A stretch of DNA of 64,000 nucleotides from Polaromonas vacuolata (GTDB taxonomy: Bacteria; Pseudomonadota; Gammaproteobacteria; Burkholderiales; Burkholderiaceae_C): contig NZ_CP051461.1 of assembly GCF_012584515.1 (NCBI RefSeq), positions 248,001 through 312,000 on the forward strand, in the 5' to 3' direction. Each line of letters begins with the position of its first letter. Position 1 is the stretch's first letter. The position numbers were made by a program, and so were the translations under genes. Under the pieces are notes generated by a model, which was not told where the DNA came from, made no database searches, and was given only the letters and a program-made list of their open reading frames with translations. Of this stretch, positions 37,447 through 45,618 are shown piece after piece.

Positions 37447-39228
37447 TTGAGTGACGTTTTCTTAACCGCCTCTTATGCCGACCGCGAAAAAGTCAAAACC
37501 TTGGGTGCGCGTTGGAATCCGGCTGAAAAACGCTGGTATGTGCCTAGTGGGCGTGACCTTTCACCTTTTGCGGCTTGGCTGCCCTCGGCGCCGTATGCAG
37601 TAGCAGCCAGCGCAACTTCAGCGCTAGATTTGGTCACAACCAGCGCACTGACGCTGGATTCAACCCTTGATACAAACACCCTTGCCAACGTCAAAAGCGG
37701 CATCTCACTTTCTGCTTTGCTGGGCGGCGTAGCCCAAGCGGTTGCACGCTCTTTTAGTGCCGGTGTTTGGACTTTGGTTGAAGTTGTCGACACGCGATTG
37801 CGCAATGGCCATGTGTATGTCGAGATTTCTGAGCGCTCTTCGGCCGGCGCCGTGTTGGCCAAATCTAACGCCGTGATCTGGGCCAACAACGCCACCCGCA
37901 TACTGCCAGAGTTCGAGCGCGCCACCGGCGCCACACTAGGCCCTGGCATCAAACTCTTGGTGCGCGCTAAGCCGTCGTTCAGTTCGCAATACGGTTTCAG
38001 TATCGAAATTGACGCGATTGACCCCGAATACACGCTGGGCGACTTAGAAGCCAAAAAACGCGATATCCGTGCGCAGCTTCAGGCGGATGGTATTTTTGAC
38101 GCGAATCGGCAATTGCCAGCGCCTTGGGATTACAACGCCGTGTTGGTCATCGCACCGGATGGCGCAGCTGGCTTGGGTGACTTTCAGGCTGAGGCGGAGC
38201 GGCTAGAGCAGGCCGGCGTTTGCGCATTTAGCTACGCCACCAGCCGGTTTCAAGGCGAGGGTGCAGCCGCACAAATTACCCGTGTGATGTTGGATGCGCT
38301 GACGCAGTTCAAACTGGACCATGGCGCAGCGCCGGACGCGGTCGTCATCATTCGCGGCGGCGGCGCGGTCAACGATTTGGCTTGGTTGAACGACTATCCA
38401 CTGGCCCGCGCCGTTTGCGAGCTAGGCGTGCCGGTGCTGACCGGCATTGGCCATGAGCGCGACAATACGATTCTTGATGAAGTTGCCCATCAGCGCTTTG
38501 ACACACCCTCAAAGGTGATCGCCGGCATAGAACAATTTATCACCAAGCGCAGCAGCGAATCGGCTGATTTTTTTGCCCAAATCTCACTCGCCGCGAATCG
38601 CTGTGTGATGACCGCACGGCGCGCGGCTGAGCAAGCTGATGCTGCTCTTAGAAGCGGTGCTAGTGAGCAGTTGGCAATTGCTAAGCACGGCTCTGCGGCG
38701 TTGATGGCTGAGCTTAAGTTAGCCAGCGTGCGCTCACTACAAGACGGAACTGAAGCGGCTCAATCTTTGGTGGTGGAGATTAAACATGCAGCTAGTCAGC
38801 AGTTGCTGCTGGCTAGACATGTTGTGCCCGCCCGCATGGCAGAGGTGACGGCCGAAGGGCGGCAGGCGCTGCGTACTGCCAAAGCCCAGTCGCAGGCGGC
38901 TTTGGTCTCACTGACCGATAGGGCGGCGGCGGATGTGAGGGCCACCAGCGAGGACGGCAGGCGCGCCATGGCGGATGTGGGCACACATGCACGCCAAGCG
39001 CTAACCCAGTCTGCACAGCGCTCAGAAGCCTTGATGCGCGAAATTACCGGTCAAGGCCCGGATAAAACCTTGTCACGCGGCTTTGCCATCGTCAGAAACC
39101 AGGCCGGGGCTAGCGTCACCAGCGCGGCGGCTTTGCCGGCCGGCGCTTTAATTGAAATACAGTTCCGGGATGGGCGGCTCAACGCAGCGACTACCTGGAC
39201 CAATGGGACCAATGGGACCAAGGAATAA
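37447..39228 (+). CDS. Exodeoxyribonuclease VII large-subunit-like protein with N-terminal DUF5710
   Basis: A 593-residue protein, about 150 longer than usual XseA. Residues 1-45 form a DUF5710-like module (REKVKTLGARWNPAEKRWYVPSG), often fused to DNA-processing proteins. An OB-like part follows (100-200). The nuclease core has VVIIRGGGAVNDLAWLND and LTGIGHERDNTILDEVAHQRFDTPSKV, keeping the His and Asp of XseA. A long helical arm covers about 310-545 and the C-terminal motif is TLSRGFAIVRNQAG. The start is a TTG at 37447. Its partner begins two bases after the stop. Either it replaces normal XseA or it is a specialised paralogue. Confidence 0.83.
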   Translation: MSDVFLTASYADREKVKTLGARWNPAEKRWYVPSGRDLSPFAAWLPSAPYAVAASATSALDLVTTSALTLDSTLDTNTLANVKSGISLSALLGGVAQAVARSFSAGVWTLVEVVDTRLRNGHVYVEISERSSAGAVLAKSNAVIWANNATRILPEFERATGATLGPGIKLLVRAKPSFSSQYGFSIEIDAIDPEYTLGDLEAKKRDIRAQLQADGIFDANRQLPAPWDYNAVLVIAPDGAAGLGDFQAEAERLEQAGVCAFSYATSRFQGEGAAAQITRVMLDALTQFKLDHGAAPDAVVIIRGGGAVNDLAWLNDYPLARAVCELGVPVLTGIGHERDNTILDEVAHQRFDTPSKVIAGIEQFITKRSSESADFFAQISLAANRCVMTARRAAEQADAALRSGASEQLAIAKHGSAALMAELKLASVRSLQDGTEAAQSLVVEIKHAASQQLLLARHVVPARMAEVTAEGRQALRTAKAQSQAALVSLTDRAAADVRATSEDGRRAMADVGTHARQALTQSAQRSEALMREITGQGPDKTLSRGFAIVRNQAGASVTSAAALPAGALIEIQFRDGRLNAATTWTNGTNGTKE

Positions 39229-39230
39229 AG

Positions 39231-39632
39231 ATGAAAACAACACCCACCAAAGCCAAGAGCAATGCTGACGCTGACACCAGTGTCGGCACGCAAGCCACGA
39301 CCGAAACCGGCAGCCAAACCCTCGCTAAGGGCGAAACATTTCGCCAAGCCTACGGCGTGCTGCAAGCGCATGCCGAAACGCTGCGTAATCAAGACGAGCC
39401 CAATATCGACAACTTGCTAACCATAGTCACCGAGTCAGTCGCCGCCTTTAAAGTCTGCCAAGCGCGGATTGAAGCGGTGGAGCAGGCACTCGAAAAAGCC
39501 CTGGGCGAAGCTGCCGGTTTAGTCAAAGAACCTCGCTCTGCACCCAAGGCCGCGCAGTCCGCGGCGAGCCGGGCTAAGCCGGCAGAGCCGCCGTCGCCAT
39601 TTGATGACGATGGGCAAGATATTCCGTTCTAG
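39231..39632 (+). CDS. XseB-like small subunit with SSB-like acidic tail
   Basis: A 133-residue protein. Its middle (FRQAYGVLQAHAETLRNQ and ESVAAFKVCQARIEAVEQALEKAL) has the two-helix pattern of the exonuclease VII small subunit. It differs in a Thr/Ala-rich N-terminal extension and a Pro/Ala-rich C-terminal linker ending SPFDDDGQDIPF. This ending closely resembles the C-terminal tip of single-stranded DNA binding protein (DDDIPF), the docking site for many repair enzymes. AAGGA precedes the ATG. The pairing with the upstream XseA-like gene supports a two-subunit nuclease. Confidence 0.72.
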   Translation: MKTTPTKAKSNADADTSVGTQATTETGSQTLAKGETFRQAYGVLQAHAETLRNQDEPNIDNLLTIVTESVAAFKVCQARIEAVEQALEKALGEAAGLVKEPRSAPKAAQSAASRAKPAEPPSPFDDDGQDIPF

Positions 39633-39739
39633 CACCCAAAAGTTTTTCAACATTCCCGCATCGCTTGGCCCAAACGAGCGAGGCAACTCCAACGACTCAA
39701 GGGCTAACACAGTCTCTTGGGCAACAGGTATCCGCATTC

Positions 39740-41833
39740 ATGACTGACAACATTTCAACTATTTCCAAGTCGCCGAATCAAGACGAACACACAGACCCTT
39801 TTCTCTGGCTAGAAGACGTGCTCGGCGAAAAACCACTGGCTTGGGTGGAAGTCAACAACGCCCAATCCACCACGCTACTCAAAGCCAGACCAGAATTTGA
39901 ACCCACGCGCGCCGTGGTGTTAGACATACTCAACAGCAAAGACAAAATCCCCTACTTCAGCCGCCATGGCGACTTTGTCTACAACTTATGGACTGACGAT
40001 GTGCACCCACGCGGACTGTGGCGCCGCACGACTTTGGCCGGTTATCGCCAAGCCAGCCCGGATTGGGAGTTGGTGTTAGACATCGATGCGCTAGGTCAGG
40101 CCGAGGGCGAAAGCTGGGTTTGGGGCGACGCGGATTGCCTAGGCCCTGCGTACCAGCGCTGCTTGATTAGCCTCTCGCCGGGCGGCTCAGATGCTGCGGT
40201 GGTGCGTGAGTTTGATCTGCAGACCAAACAGTTTGTCGCTGACGGTTTCACGCTGCCACAAGCCAAATCAGATGCCAGCTGGTTAGACCACGACACGCTG
40301 CTGGTGGGGACTGATTTTGGGGATGGTAGCCTAACCCGCTCGGGTTACCCGCGCGTCATCAAAGAGTGGAAGCGCGGCACACTGTTGGCCAGTGCTGTGA
40401 CGGTGTTTGAGGGGCAACTAGACGACGTATCGGCATTCGCCGCCGTCAGCCATGACCGTGGTTATCCCTTGGTGATGTTTGGTCGCTCAATTGATTTTTA
40501 CAACACCGAGGTTTTCCTTCGCCAAAACGGTCAATTGGTGCGTCTGGATAAACCTGATGACGCCAGCGTTTCGCCGCATCTGCAATGGGCGCTGGTGACG
40601 CTGCGCAGCGATTGGACTGTCAACGGGATCAACTATCTCGCCGGCTCTTTGCTGCTGACCGACTTTGCCGCTTATCTGGCCGGGCAGCGCGTTTTTAAAG
40701 TGTTGTTTGAGCCGACGGCCACCGCATCACTGGCCGGCTGTGCGTTTACCCGCAGCCATGTGATCGTGAATATTTTGGACCAAGTCACCAGCCGCTTAGT
40801 GGTCTGGAGCCAGAGCGGCGACGACTGGCATAGCCGCGCTGTCGATGCGCCTAAAAACGGCGCGCTCAGCATAGGCGGTTTGTTTGACGGCTCTTTAGAG
40901 AACGATCCGCTGGGCGACGACTACCTCATCGCCTACAGCGACTTTCTCACCCCCGATTCCTTGATGTTGGGCAGTGCCTTGAACGATGAGCGCGAGCTGC
41001 TCAAGCAATTGCCAAGACGCTTTGATCCATCGGTGATGAAGGTCGAGCAATTGTTTGCCATCAGCGCTGACGCTACGCGCGTGCCGTACTTTGTGGTCTC
41101 GCCGCGTGACATGGTTTTAGACGGCTGCAACCCGACTTTGCTCAACGGCTACGGCGGTTTTGAAATCAGCCGCACGCCCGGCTACAGCGCCTCTTGGGGG
41201 ATTAATTGGGTCAGCAAAGGCGGGGTCTACGTGGTGGCGAATATTCGCGGCGGTGGCGAGTTCGGCCCGGCTTGGCACCAAGCAGCCGTCAAGGCCAACA
41301 AGCAGCGCAGCTATGACGACTTTATCGCCATCGCCGAAGACCTGATTGCGCGCAAAATTACCAGTCCAGCGCACCTCGGCATCATGGGCGGCAGCAACGG
41401 CGGCTTGCTGGTGGGCGCGACTTTCGTGCAGCGCCCAGAGCTGTTCAATGCGGTCGTCTGCCAAGTGCCTTTGCTAGACATGCAGCGCTACCACTTGCTG
41501 CTAGCGGGCAACAGTTGGATGGCCGAATATGGCGATCCAGACAAGGCCGATGAATGGGCTTTTATCAGTCGCTACAGCCCGTATCAAAACCTAAAAGCTG
41601 AGGTGAAATACCCGCGCGTATTTTTCAACACCAGCACCAAAGACGACAGAGTCCATCCCGCCCACGCCCGCAAAATGGTCGCCCGCATGCAGGCGCTAGG
41701 CCATGACGTGCTGTACTTTGAAAATATAGAAGGCGGTCATGGCGGTGCGGCGGATAACGCCCAGCGGGCTAATTTATTGGGGCTGGAGTTTGCTTACCTG
41801 TGGATGCAGTTGGCGCGGCGATCAGACAGTTAA
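39740..41833 (+). CDS. Prolyl oligopeptidase family serine peptidase (S9A)
   Basis: A 697-residue cytosolic peptidase: an N-terminal part starting DPFLWLEDVLGEKPLAWVE, a seven-bladed propeller (about 60-400) and an alpha/beta hydrolase domain. The nucleophile is in GIMGGSNGGLLVG, the acid in STKDDRVHPAHA and the His in IEGGHGGAAD. It cuts small peptides after proline or related residues. The frame opens at a TTG at 39665, but the ATG at 39740 fits the family start better. It is one of the larger members of the family. Confidence 0.9.
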   Translation: MTDNISTISKSPNQDEHTDPFLWLEDVLGEKPLAWVEVNNAQSTTLLKARPEFEPTRAVVLDILNSKDKIPYFSRHGDFVYNLWTDDVHPRGLWRRTTLAGYRQASPDWELVLDIDALGQAEGESWVWGDADCLGPAYQRCLISLSPGGSDAAVVREFDLQTKQFVADGFTLPQAKSDASWLDHDTLLVGTDFGDGSLTRSGYPRVIKEWKRGTLLASAVTVFEGQLDDVSAFAAVSHDRGYPLVMFGRSIDFYNTEVFLRQNGQLVRLDKPDDASVSPHLQWALVTLRSDWTVNGINYLAGSLLLTDFAAYLAGQRVFKVLFEPTATASLAGCAFTRSHVIVNILDQVTSRLVVWSQSGDDWHSRAVDAPKNGALSIGGLFDGSLENDPLGDDYLIAYSDFLTPDSLMLGSALNDERELLKQLPRRFDPSVMKVEQLFAISADATRVPYFVVSPRDMVLDGCNPTLLNGYGGFEISRTPGYSASWGINWVSKGGVYVVANIRGGGEFGPAWHQAAVKANKQRSYDDFIAIAEDLIARKITSPAHLGIMGGSNGGLLVGATFVQRPELFNAVVCQVPLLDMQRYHLLLAGNSWMAEYGDPDKADEWAFISRYSPYQNLKAEVKYPRVFFNTSTKDDRVHPAHARKMVARMQALGHDVLYFENIEGGHGGAADNAQRANLLGLEFAYLWMQLARRSDS

Positions 41834-41850
41834 GAGATTGTTTCTTAACT

Positions 41851-42096
41851 CTACGAGCGCATCAGCTGCGCACTAATTTCAGCCACATCCAAAGTCTCAA
41901 ACACCTGATTGTGCTGATGCGTCAGCGGCCCGCCGCCGGGCTCAACTCGGCCTTGGTCATCGTAGCCTACGGCCTTGAATTTCCAGCATCCGCCAATGAG
42001 TTTGAGATTGCCTAGGTGTTCGCCTTGTGCGCTGTCGACGCGGTAAACCTGATCGTTGACGCGGCTTAAACGCAGTGTGGGAGTGGTGGGGTTCAT
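41851..42096 (-). CDS. Hypothetical protein of 81 residues
   Basis: A small frame reading LRLSRVNDQVYRVDSAQGEH then LKLIGGCWKFKAVGYDDQG and a helical end. It resembles small conserved proteins next to housekeeping genes in Comamonadaceae, but I cannot name a family. The beta-rich first half suggests a compact domain. It is convergent with the peptidase gene, 17 bases away. Confidence 0.6.
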   Translation of the reverse strand: MNPTTPTLRLSRVNDQVYRVDSAQGEHLGNLKLIGGCWKFKAVGYDDQGRVEPGGGPLTHQHNQVFETLDVAEISAQLMRS

Positions 42097-42347
42097 GTTT
42101 GGATTGTCTGCGCAAGCGCAGATGCCGCCTTCATCATCTTCACCCGGCCCCGCTCGGATTTGATCCGGGCTTTGCTGCGGTTAGCGCAGTTATAGCCGCG
42201 ATTGCCGGCAACTTGCACTCGTTGGTCGACCCGCTGAAGTCCAAGCTAGCCTTGATACCCAAGCGTTCCTCTAAAAAAGAATCTAAATACTGGCTATTCA
42301 TGCAAATATATTTCATTTGAAAAAAGCTAAGTTTGAGGAGTTGCAAA

Positions 42348-42722
42348 ATGAATGCTCAAAAAGTCCTTCAGCCTGACCCCGGCTATGTGCTGGCCAAGGC
42401 AACGGTGCGTGCGACTGAACTGCTAGGGCTGTCCGGCGCGGCGCTGGCCCGGATTATTGGGGTCAGCGAGCCCACGGTGTCGCGTCTTTTTAAAGGGGAG
42501 AAAGCGCTAGACCCGAGCTCTAAAGAAGGCGAGCTGTCATTGCTATTGGTGCGTGTTTATCGCTCGCTCGATGCCTTGGTGGGCACGGATGATCAAAAGC
42601 GCATGGCTTGGATGCGGGCTCACAACATCGCTTTAGGCGGTGTGCCTGTCAAGCTGATTGAGCGGGTTGAGGGTTTGGTGGCGACGTTCGGCTACCTAGA
42701 TGGAATGCGCGCGCCTTCATGA
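42348..42722 (+). CDS. Xre/MbcA/ParS-type antitoxin (DUF2384)
   Basis: A 124-residue antitoxin of RES-Xre systems. The helix-turn-helix is in LSGAALARIIGVSEPTVSRLF, followed by the DUF2384 part with LLLVRVYRSLDALVGTDDQKRMAWMRAHN and LGGVPVKLIERVEGL, which binds the toxin. TGAGGAG lies before the ATG. The stop overlaps the toxin start (ATGA). Confidence 0.9.
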   Translation: MNAQKVLQPDPGYVLAKATVRATELLGLSGAALARIIGVSEPTVSRLFKGEKALDPSSKEGELSLLLVRVYRSLDALVGTDDQKRMAWMRAHNIALGGVPVKLIERVEGLVATFGYLDGMRAPS

Positions 42723-43541
42723 CCGCTAGGCCATGGTCAGGGGCTTGGCTTGACTCGGCAACAAGTCACCAGTCCATGCTGGCTTGGCGCGGCGTTGAGT
42801 CCCAGCATGTCGTCTCTACGCTGCGGCTGGTCGACAGCGCGCAGGAACAGATTTTGTTGGAGTTGCTGCTGGAGCAAAGCAAACCGAAGTTGCCGCCCAA
42901 ACCTCAGATGCCGCCGATCAGAGTGCAAAAGCATTACTTGCTCTACACGCCATTTCGGTATCGGCCGCAACATCCGAGTCGGTTCCGGCCAGCCGGCTCG
43001 CTGGGTATTTGGTACGGTGCAGAAAATCTTTATACGGCTTGTGCCGAAGTTGCCTATTGGCGTTCGCGCTTTACGTTGGACAGCACGGCACTCGCAGGCA
43101 CTGTGCTGCTTACGGAGCACAGTTTTTTTTCAGGCAAGGGTAGACGGCGCAGCGATTGATTTGATGCGTCCACCTTGGCTGAGCGCCCGGGCCGTTTGGA
43201 CAAATCCCAACGATTACACCGAGACCCAAGCCTTGGCCGCGCTCGTCAAAGCGAAAGGTTTGCAGTGGATTGGCTATGAATCTGTGCGTGCACCGGGTGA
43301 GCGCTGCGCGGCGGTGCTTGATCTTGACGCGTTGAATATTCTGACACCAGAAACTCTCCTGCAGACATGGCATTGCAAAGCTTCGCACGAGTCAGTCATG
43401 TTGGTAAATGGTTCGGATTGTTTTGTTTGGCGCTTCTTGCGCGCAGGAATCGTTGGTCACGATGCCAGAATAGGCGGTCACAATGAAATGGAGTATGCAG
43501 TTGAGGATGACTCAGCGGCAGGGCGCTTTCGGCTTGGCTAG
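42719..43541 (+). pseudogene. RES-domain toxin with a frameshift at a T8 run
   Basis: RES toxins degrade NAD+ when not held by the Xre antitoxin. The first frame gives HYLLYTPFRYRPQH, GIWYGAENLYTACAE and TEHSFFSG and stops at 43159. Another frame continues with VDGAAIDLMRPPW, NDYTETQALA and GYESVRAPGERCAAVLDLDAL, which is the rest of the RES domain. The switch point is a run of eight T at about 43123-43130; seven T would read HSFFQARVDGAAIDL without a break. The toxin is therefore off in this sequence, unless slippage restores the frame or the base is a sequencing error. Confidence 0.83.
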
Positions 43542-43597
43542 TGAGATAAAGGCGACTTCGCCGCAAACACCCCGTAACGCTATGCCGCTGTCTATAT

Positions 43598-43614
43598 GTA
43601 CCAATAATTGGTAC
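43598..43614. promoter_or_regulatory. Palindromic operator candidate upstream of parD
   Basis: A perfect inverted repeat, GTACCAAT-A-ATTGGTAC, lies 27 bases before the parD start. ParD proteins bind such symmetric sites to repress their own operon, so this is a likely autoregulatory operator. The TATATG just before it may be the -10 box. Confidence 0.55.
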
Positions 43615-43641
43615 GATTGGCGTTTTAACAGGAGAACACTC

Positions 43642-43884
43642 GTGGCTAGAAACACATCCGTATCCCTAGGGACGCATTTCGCCAGCTTCATCGATGCGCA
43701 GGTGCAAGGCGGGCGTTATGGCACGGCTAGCGATGTGGTCAGGGCAGGTCTTAGGCTGCTGGAAGAGCACGAATCCAAGGTAAAAACGCTGCAAGATGCG
43801 CTGAACGCTGGCCTTCAGTCGGGCGAGCCACGCGCGTTCGATAGCGATGCGTTCTTGAACCGTATGAACGCTAAGCATGGCTAA
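43642..43884 (+). CDS. parD: ParD-type antitoxin
   Basis: An 80-residue ribbon-helix-helix antitoxin: NTSVSLGTHFASFIDAQVQGGRYGTASDVVRAGLRLLEE is the DNA-binding half, and the acidic tail (RAFDSDAFLNRM) should bind ParE. It starts at a GTG at 43642 with AGGAG seven bases upstream; a longer frame from 43483 only overlaps the RES gene. It overlaps the damaged parE by eight bases. Confidence 0.88.
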   Translation: MARNTSVSLGTHFASFIDAQVQGGRYGTASDVVRAGLRLLEEHESKVKTLQDALNAGLQSGEPRAFDSDAFLNRMNAKHG

Positions 43885-44167
43885 GCCCTACCGACTGTCT
43901 CCGTTAGCCGAGGCTGACCTTGAGGGAATCTGGCTCTACACAGTCAAGCGCTGGTCGATGGAGCAGGCGGACAGCTAGCACCACAACCTTGTAGCGGCCT
44001 TCGAGGGACTGGCCGCAGGCATAAAGCAGGGGCGCGTCGTCGATGTTTTACCGGGATTCTTGAAGTACCTGTGCGGCTCACACGTGATCTATTTTTTAGA
44101 CTACGCTGACCATCTGGACGTGATTCGCGTCCTACATCAACAGCAGGACGCTGAGCGGCACCTTTAG
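43877..44167 (+). pseudogene. parE: ParE/RelE-type toxin with an in-frame amber codon
   Basis: Frame: MAKPYRLSPLAEADLEGIWL, YTVKRWSMEQADS, TAG at 43976, then HHNLVAAFEGLAAGIKQGR, LPGFLKYLCGSHVIYFLDY and a natural TAG at 44165. The protein is a normal ParE toxin (gyrase inhibitor) except for the TAG at codon 34, where relatives have Tyr; one base change from TAT/TAC explains it. Without suppression the toxin is lost while parD remains intact. Confidence 0.85.
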
Positions 44168-44401
44168 CCTAAGCTCGTGCCGCTATACCGCTAGTGGATC
44201 GTTAGTGGACCGCCAGCGTGCATATTTCGATTCATCGTGAGCGCAGATTCCAATCGGATGCCCCTCCACTCTGTGGCGTTTGGCATTACCTGCTGACTGC
44301 CTTTTCGGTTGTATTGATGAAGCACATCACCTCGAACCCTGCCTAGAAGCGTTTGCGTAGGCTTTTTTAATCGCTCTGTTTGGCGCTTCTAGCGCGCATT
44401 T

Positions 44402-44431
44402 GAAAACAGGGTCGCGGGCGTCCCTGTTTTC
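44402..44431. terminator. Stem-loop after the zinc-ribbon gene
   Basis: GAAAACAGGG pairs perfectly with CCCTGTTTTC around a 10-base loop. It lies 18 bases past the stop of the minus-strand zinc-ribbon gene and ends with a TTTT run within the stem, so it probably terminates that transcript. Confidence 0.6.
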
Positions 44432-44449
44432 AGGCATATGCATCGGGCT

Positions 44450-44782
44450 TTAGTCAAAAATCTCACTCAACCATGATTTTTTCTTGCGTTGACCGTATTG
44501 ACCATAGCCTTGCTGGTTTTGCCGCTGGTGGCTGTAGTCTGAGTCCTCAAAGTCCGGCCGGCGTCCTTGCTGGTAAGGTTGTTGGTGGACCGGTTGCTGC
44601 GGCACCGCTTGTACCGGTGCTGCTTGTGGCGCAGGTGCCATTTGTGCGGCGCTGCGTTCTATGAGTTTGTCTAGCTCACCTCGGTCAAGCCAGACGCCGC
44701 GGCAACTCGGGCAGTAATCGATTTCTACGCCTTGGCGATCGGCCATGACCAGAGAGACTTCTTTGCATTGTGGGCAGTGCAT
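44450..44782 (-). CDS. TFIIB-type zinc-ribbon protein
   Basis: A 110-residue protein. Residues 1-45 form a zinc ribbon with CPQC and CPSC pairs and the typical RGVWLDRGELDKLI. A Gln/Pro/Ala-rich linker follows and ends in a basic, aromatic tail KKKSWLSEIFD. The family is widespread in bacteria; its role is unknown. It lies 17 bases after the BI-1 gene on the same strand, so the two are probably one transcript. Confidence 0.87.
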   Translation of the reverse strand: MHCPQCKEVSLVMADRQGVEIDYCPSCRGVWLDRGELDKLIERSAAQMAPAPQAAPVQAVPQQPVHQQPYQQGRRPDFEDSDYSHQRQNQQGYGQYGQRKKKSWLSEIFD

Positions 44783-44799
44783 GATGGATTTCCTTAAAG

Positions 44800-45474
44800 T
44801 TATTCTTTACTGCTGCTAAAGCCAAACAGGCTGAGCAAGCTGGTAAAAAGGTTAAATAGCGAGACAAACAAGCTGACCGTAGCCATCACGTAATTGGTCT
44901 CGCCGCCGTTAACGATGCGGCTGGTTTCAAACAAGATCAAGCCGGCAGAAAGCAGGGCTACCATTGCCGAAACGGCCAAGCTAAGCGCTGGGATTTTGAA
45001 AAACATACCCGCCAAACTGGCCAAAAGCGCGATCACCATGCCGGCGAACAAAAATCCGCCCATAAAGCTAAAGTCTTTTTTGGTGGCCAGCACATAGCTT
45101 GACAAGGCTAAGAAGGTGGCACCAGTCGCACCCAACGCCATGGCGATGGTTTGTGCGCCGCCGGGAAGCGTCAAGTGTGCCGTCAGCATTGGGCCTAGGG
45201 TGTAACCCATGAAGCCGGTCAGCGCAAACACCGCCGGTATCGCCGCAGAACTGTCGCGTACTTTGTTGACCAGAAACAGCAGACCGAAATAACCAATTAA
45301 GGTGATGATGATGCCGGGGGCTGGCAGTCGTAGTGCGACGGCGGCAGCAGCGATGGCGGCGCTGAACATCAGCGTCATGGACAGCAGCGCGTAGGTGTTG
45401 CGCAGCACTTTATGGCCAGCGATGACGGAGCCTATGCCGGGTCTGTCGGCAGTGCGTAATGAGGGATGGTTCAT
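44800..45474 (-). CDS. Bax inhibitor-1/YccA family membrane protein
   Basis: A 224-residue inner-membrane protein with seven hydrophobic helices from about residue 25 to 220 and the typical N-terminus VLRNTYALLSMTLMFSA. YccA in E. coli modulates FtsH protease; BI-1 proteins can leak calcium or protons. Role here inferred. Co-directional with the zinc-ribbon gene; divergent from nhaR. Confidence 0.9.
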   Translation of the reverse strand: MNHPSLRTADRPGIGSVIAGHKVLRNTYALLSMTLMFSAAIAAAAVALRLPAPGIIITLIGYFGLLFLVNKVRDSSAAIPAVFALTGFMGYTLGPMLTAHLTLPGGAQTIAMALGATGATFLALSSYVLATKKDFSFMGGFLFAGMVIALLASLAGMFFKIPALSLAVSAMVALLSAGLILFETSRIVNGGETNYVMATVSLFVSLFNLFTSLLSLFGFSSSKE

Positions 45475-45618
45475 TTTGTTGATCTTTCGATTGCGGGGTG
45501 TGGGTCGTTAAAAAATAAATTGAGCCTGCGTGACAGGCTGGTATCTAGTAACCATAGGTCATTTTTCATTTCGAAAAAAGAAGACAATCTATGAATTACC
45601 TTATCGTAAATACGAACA

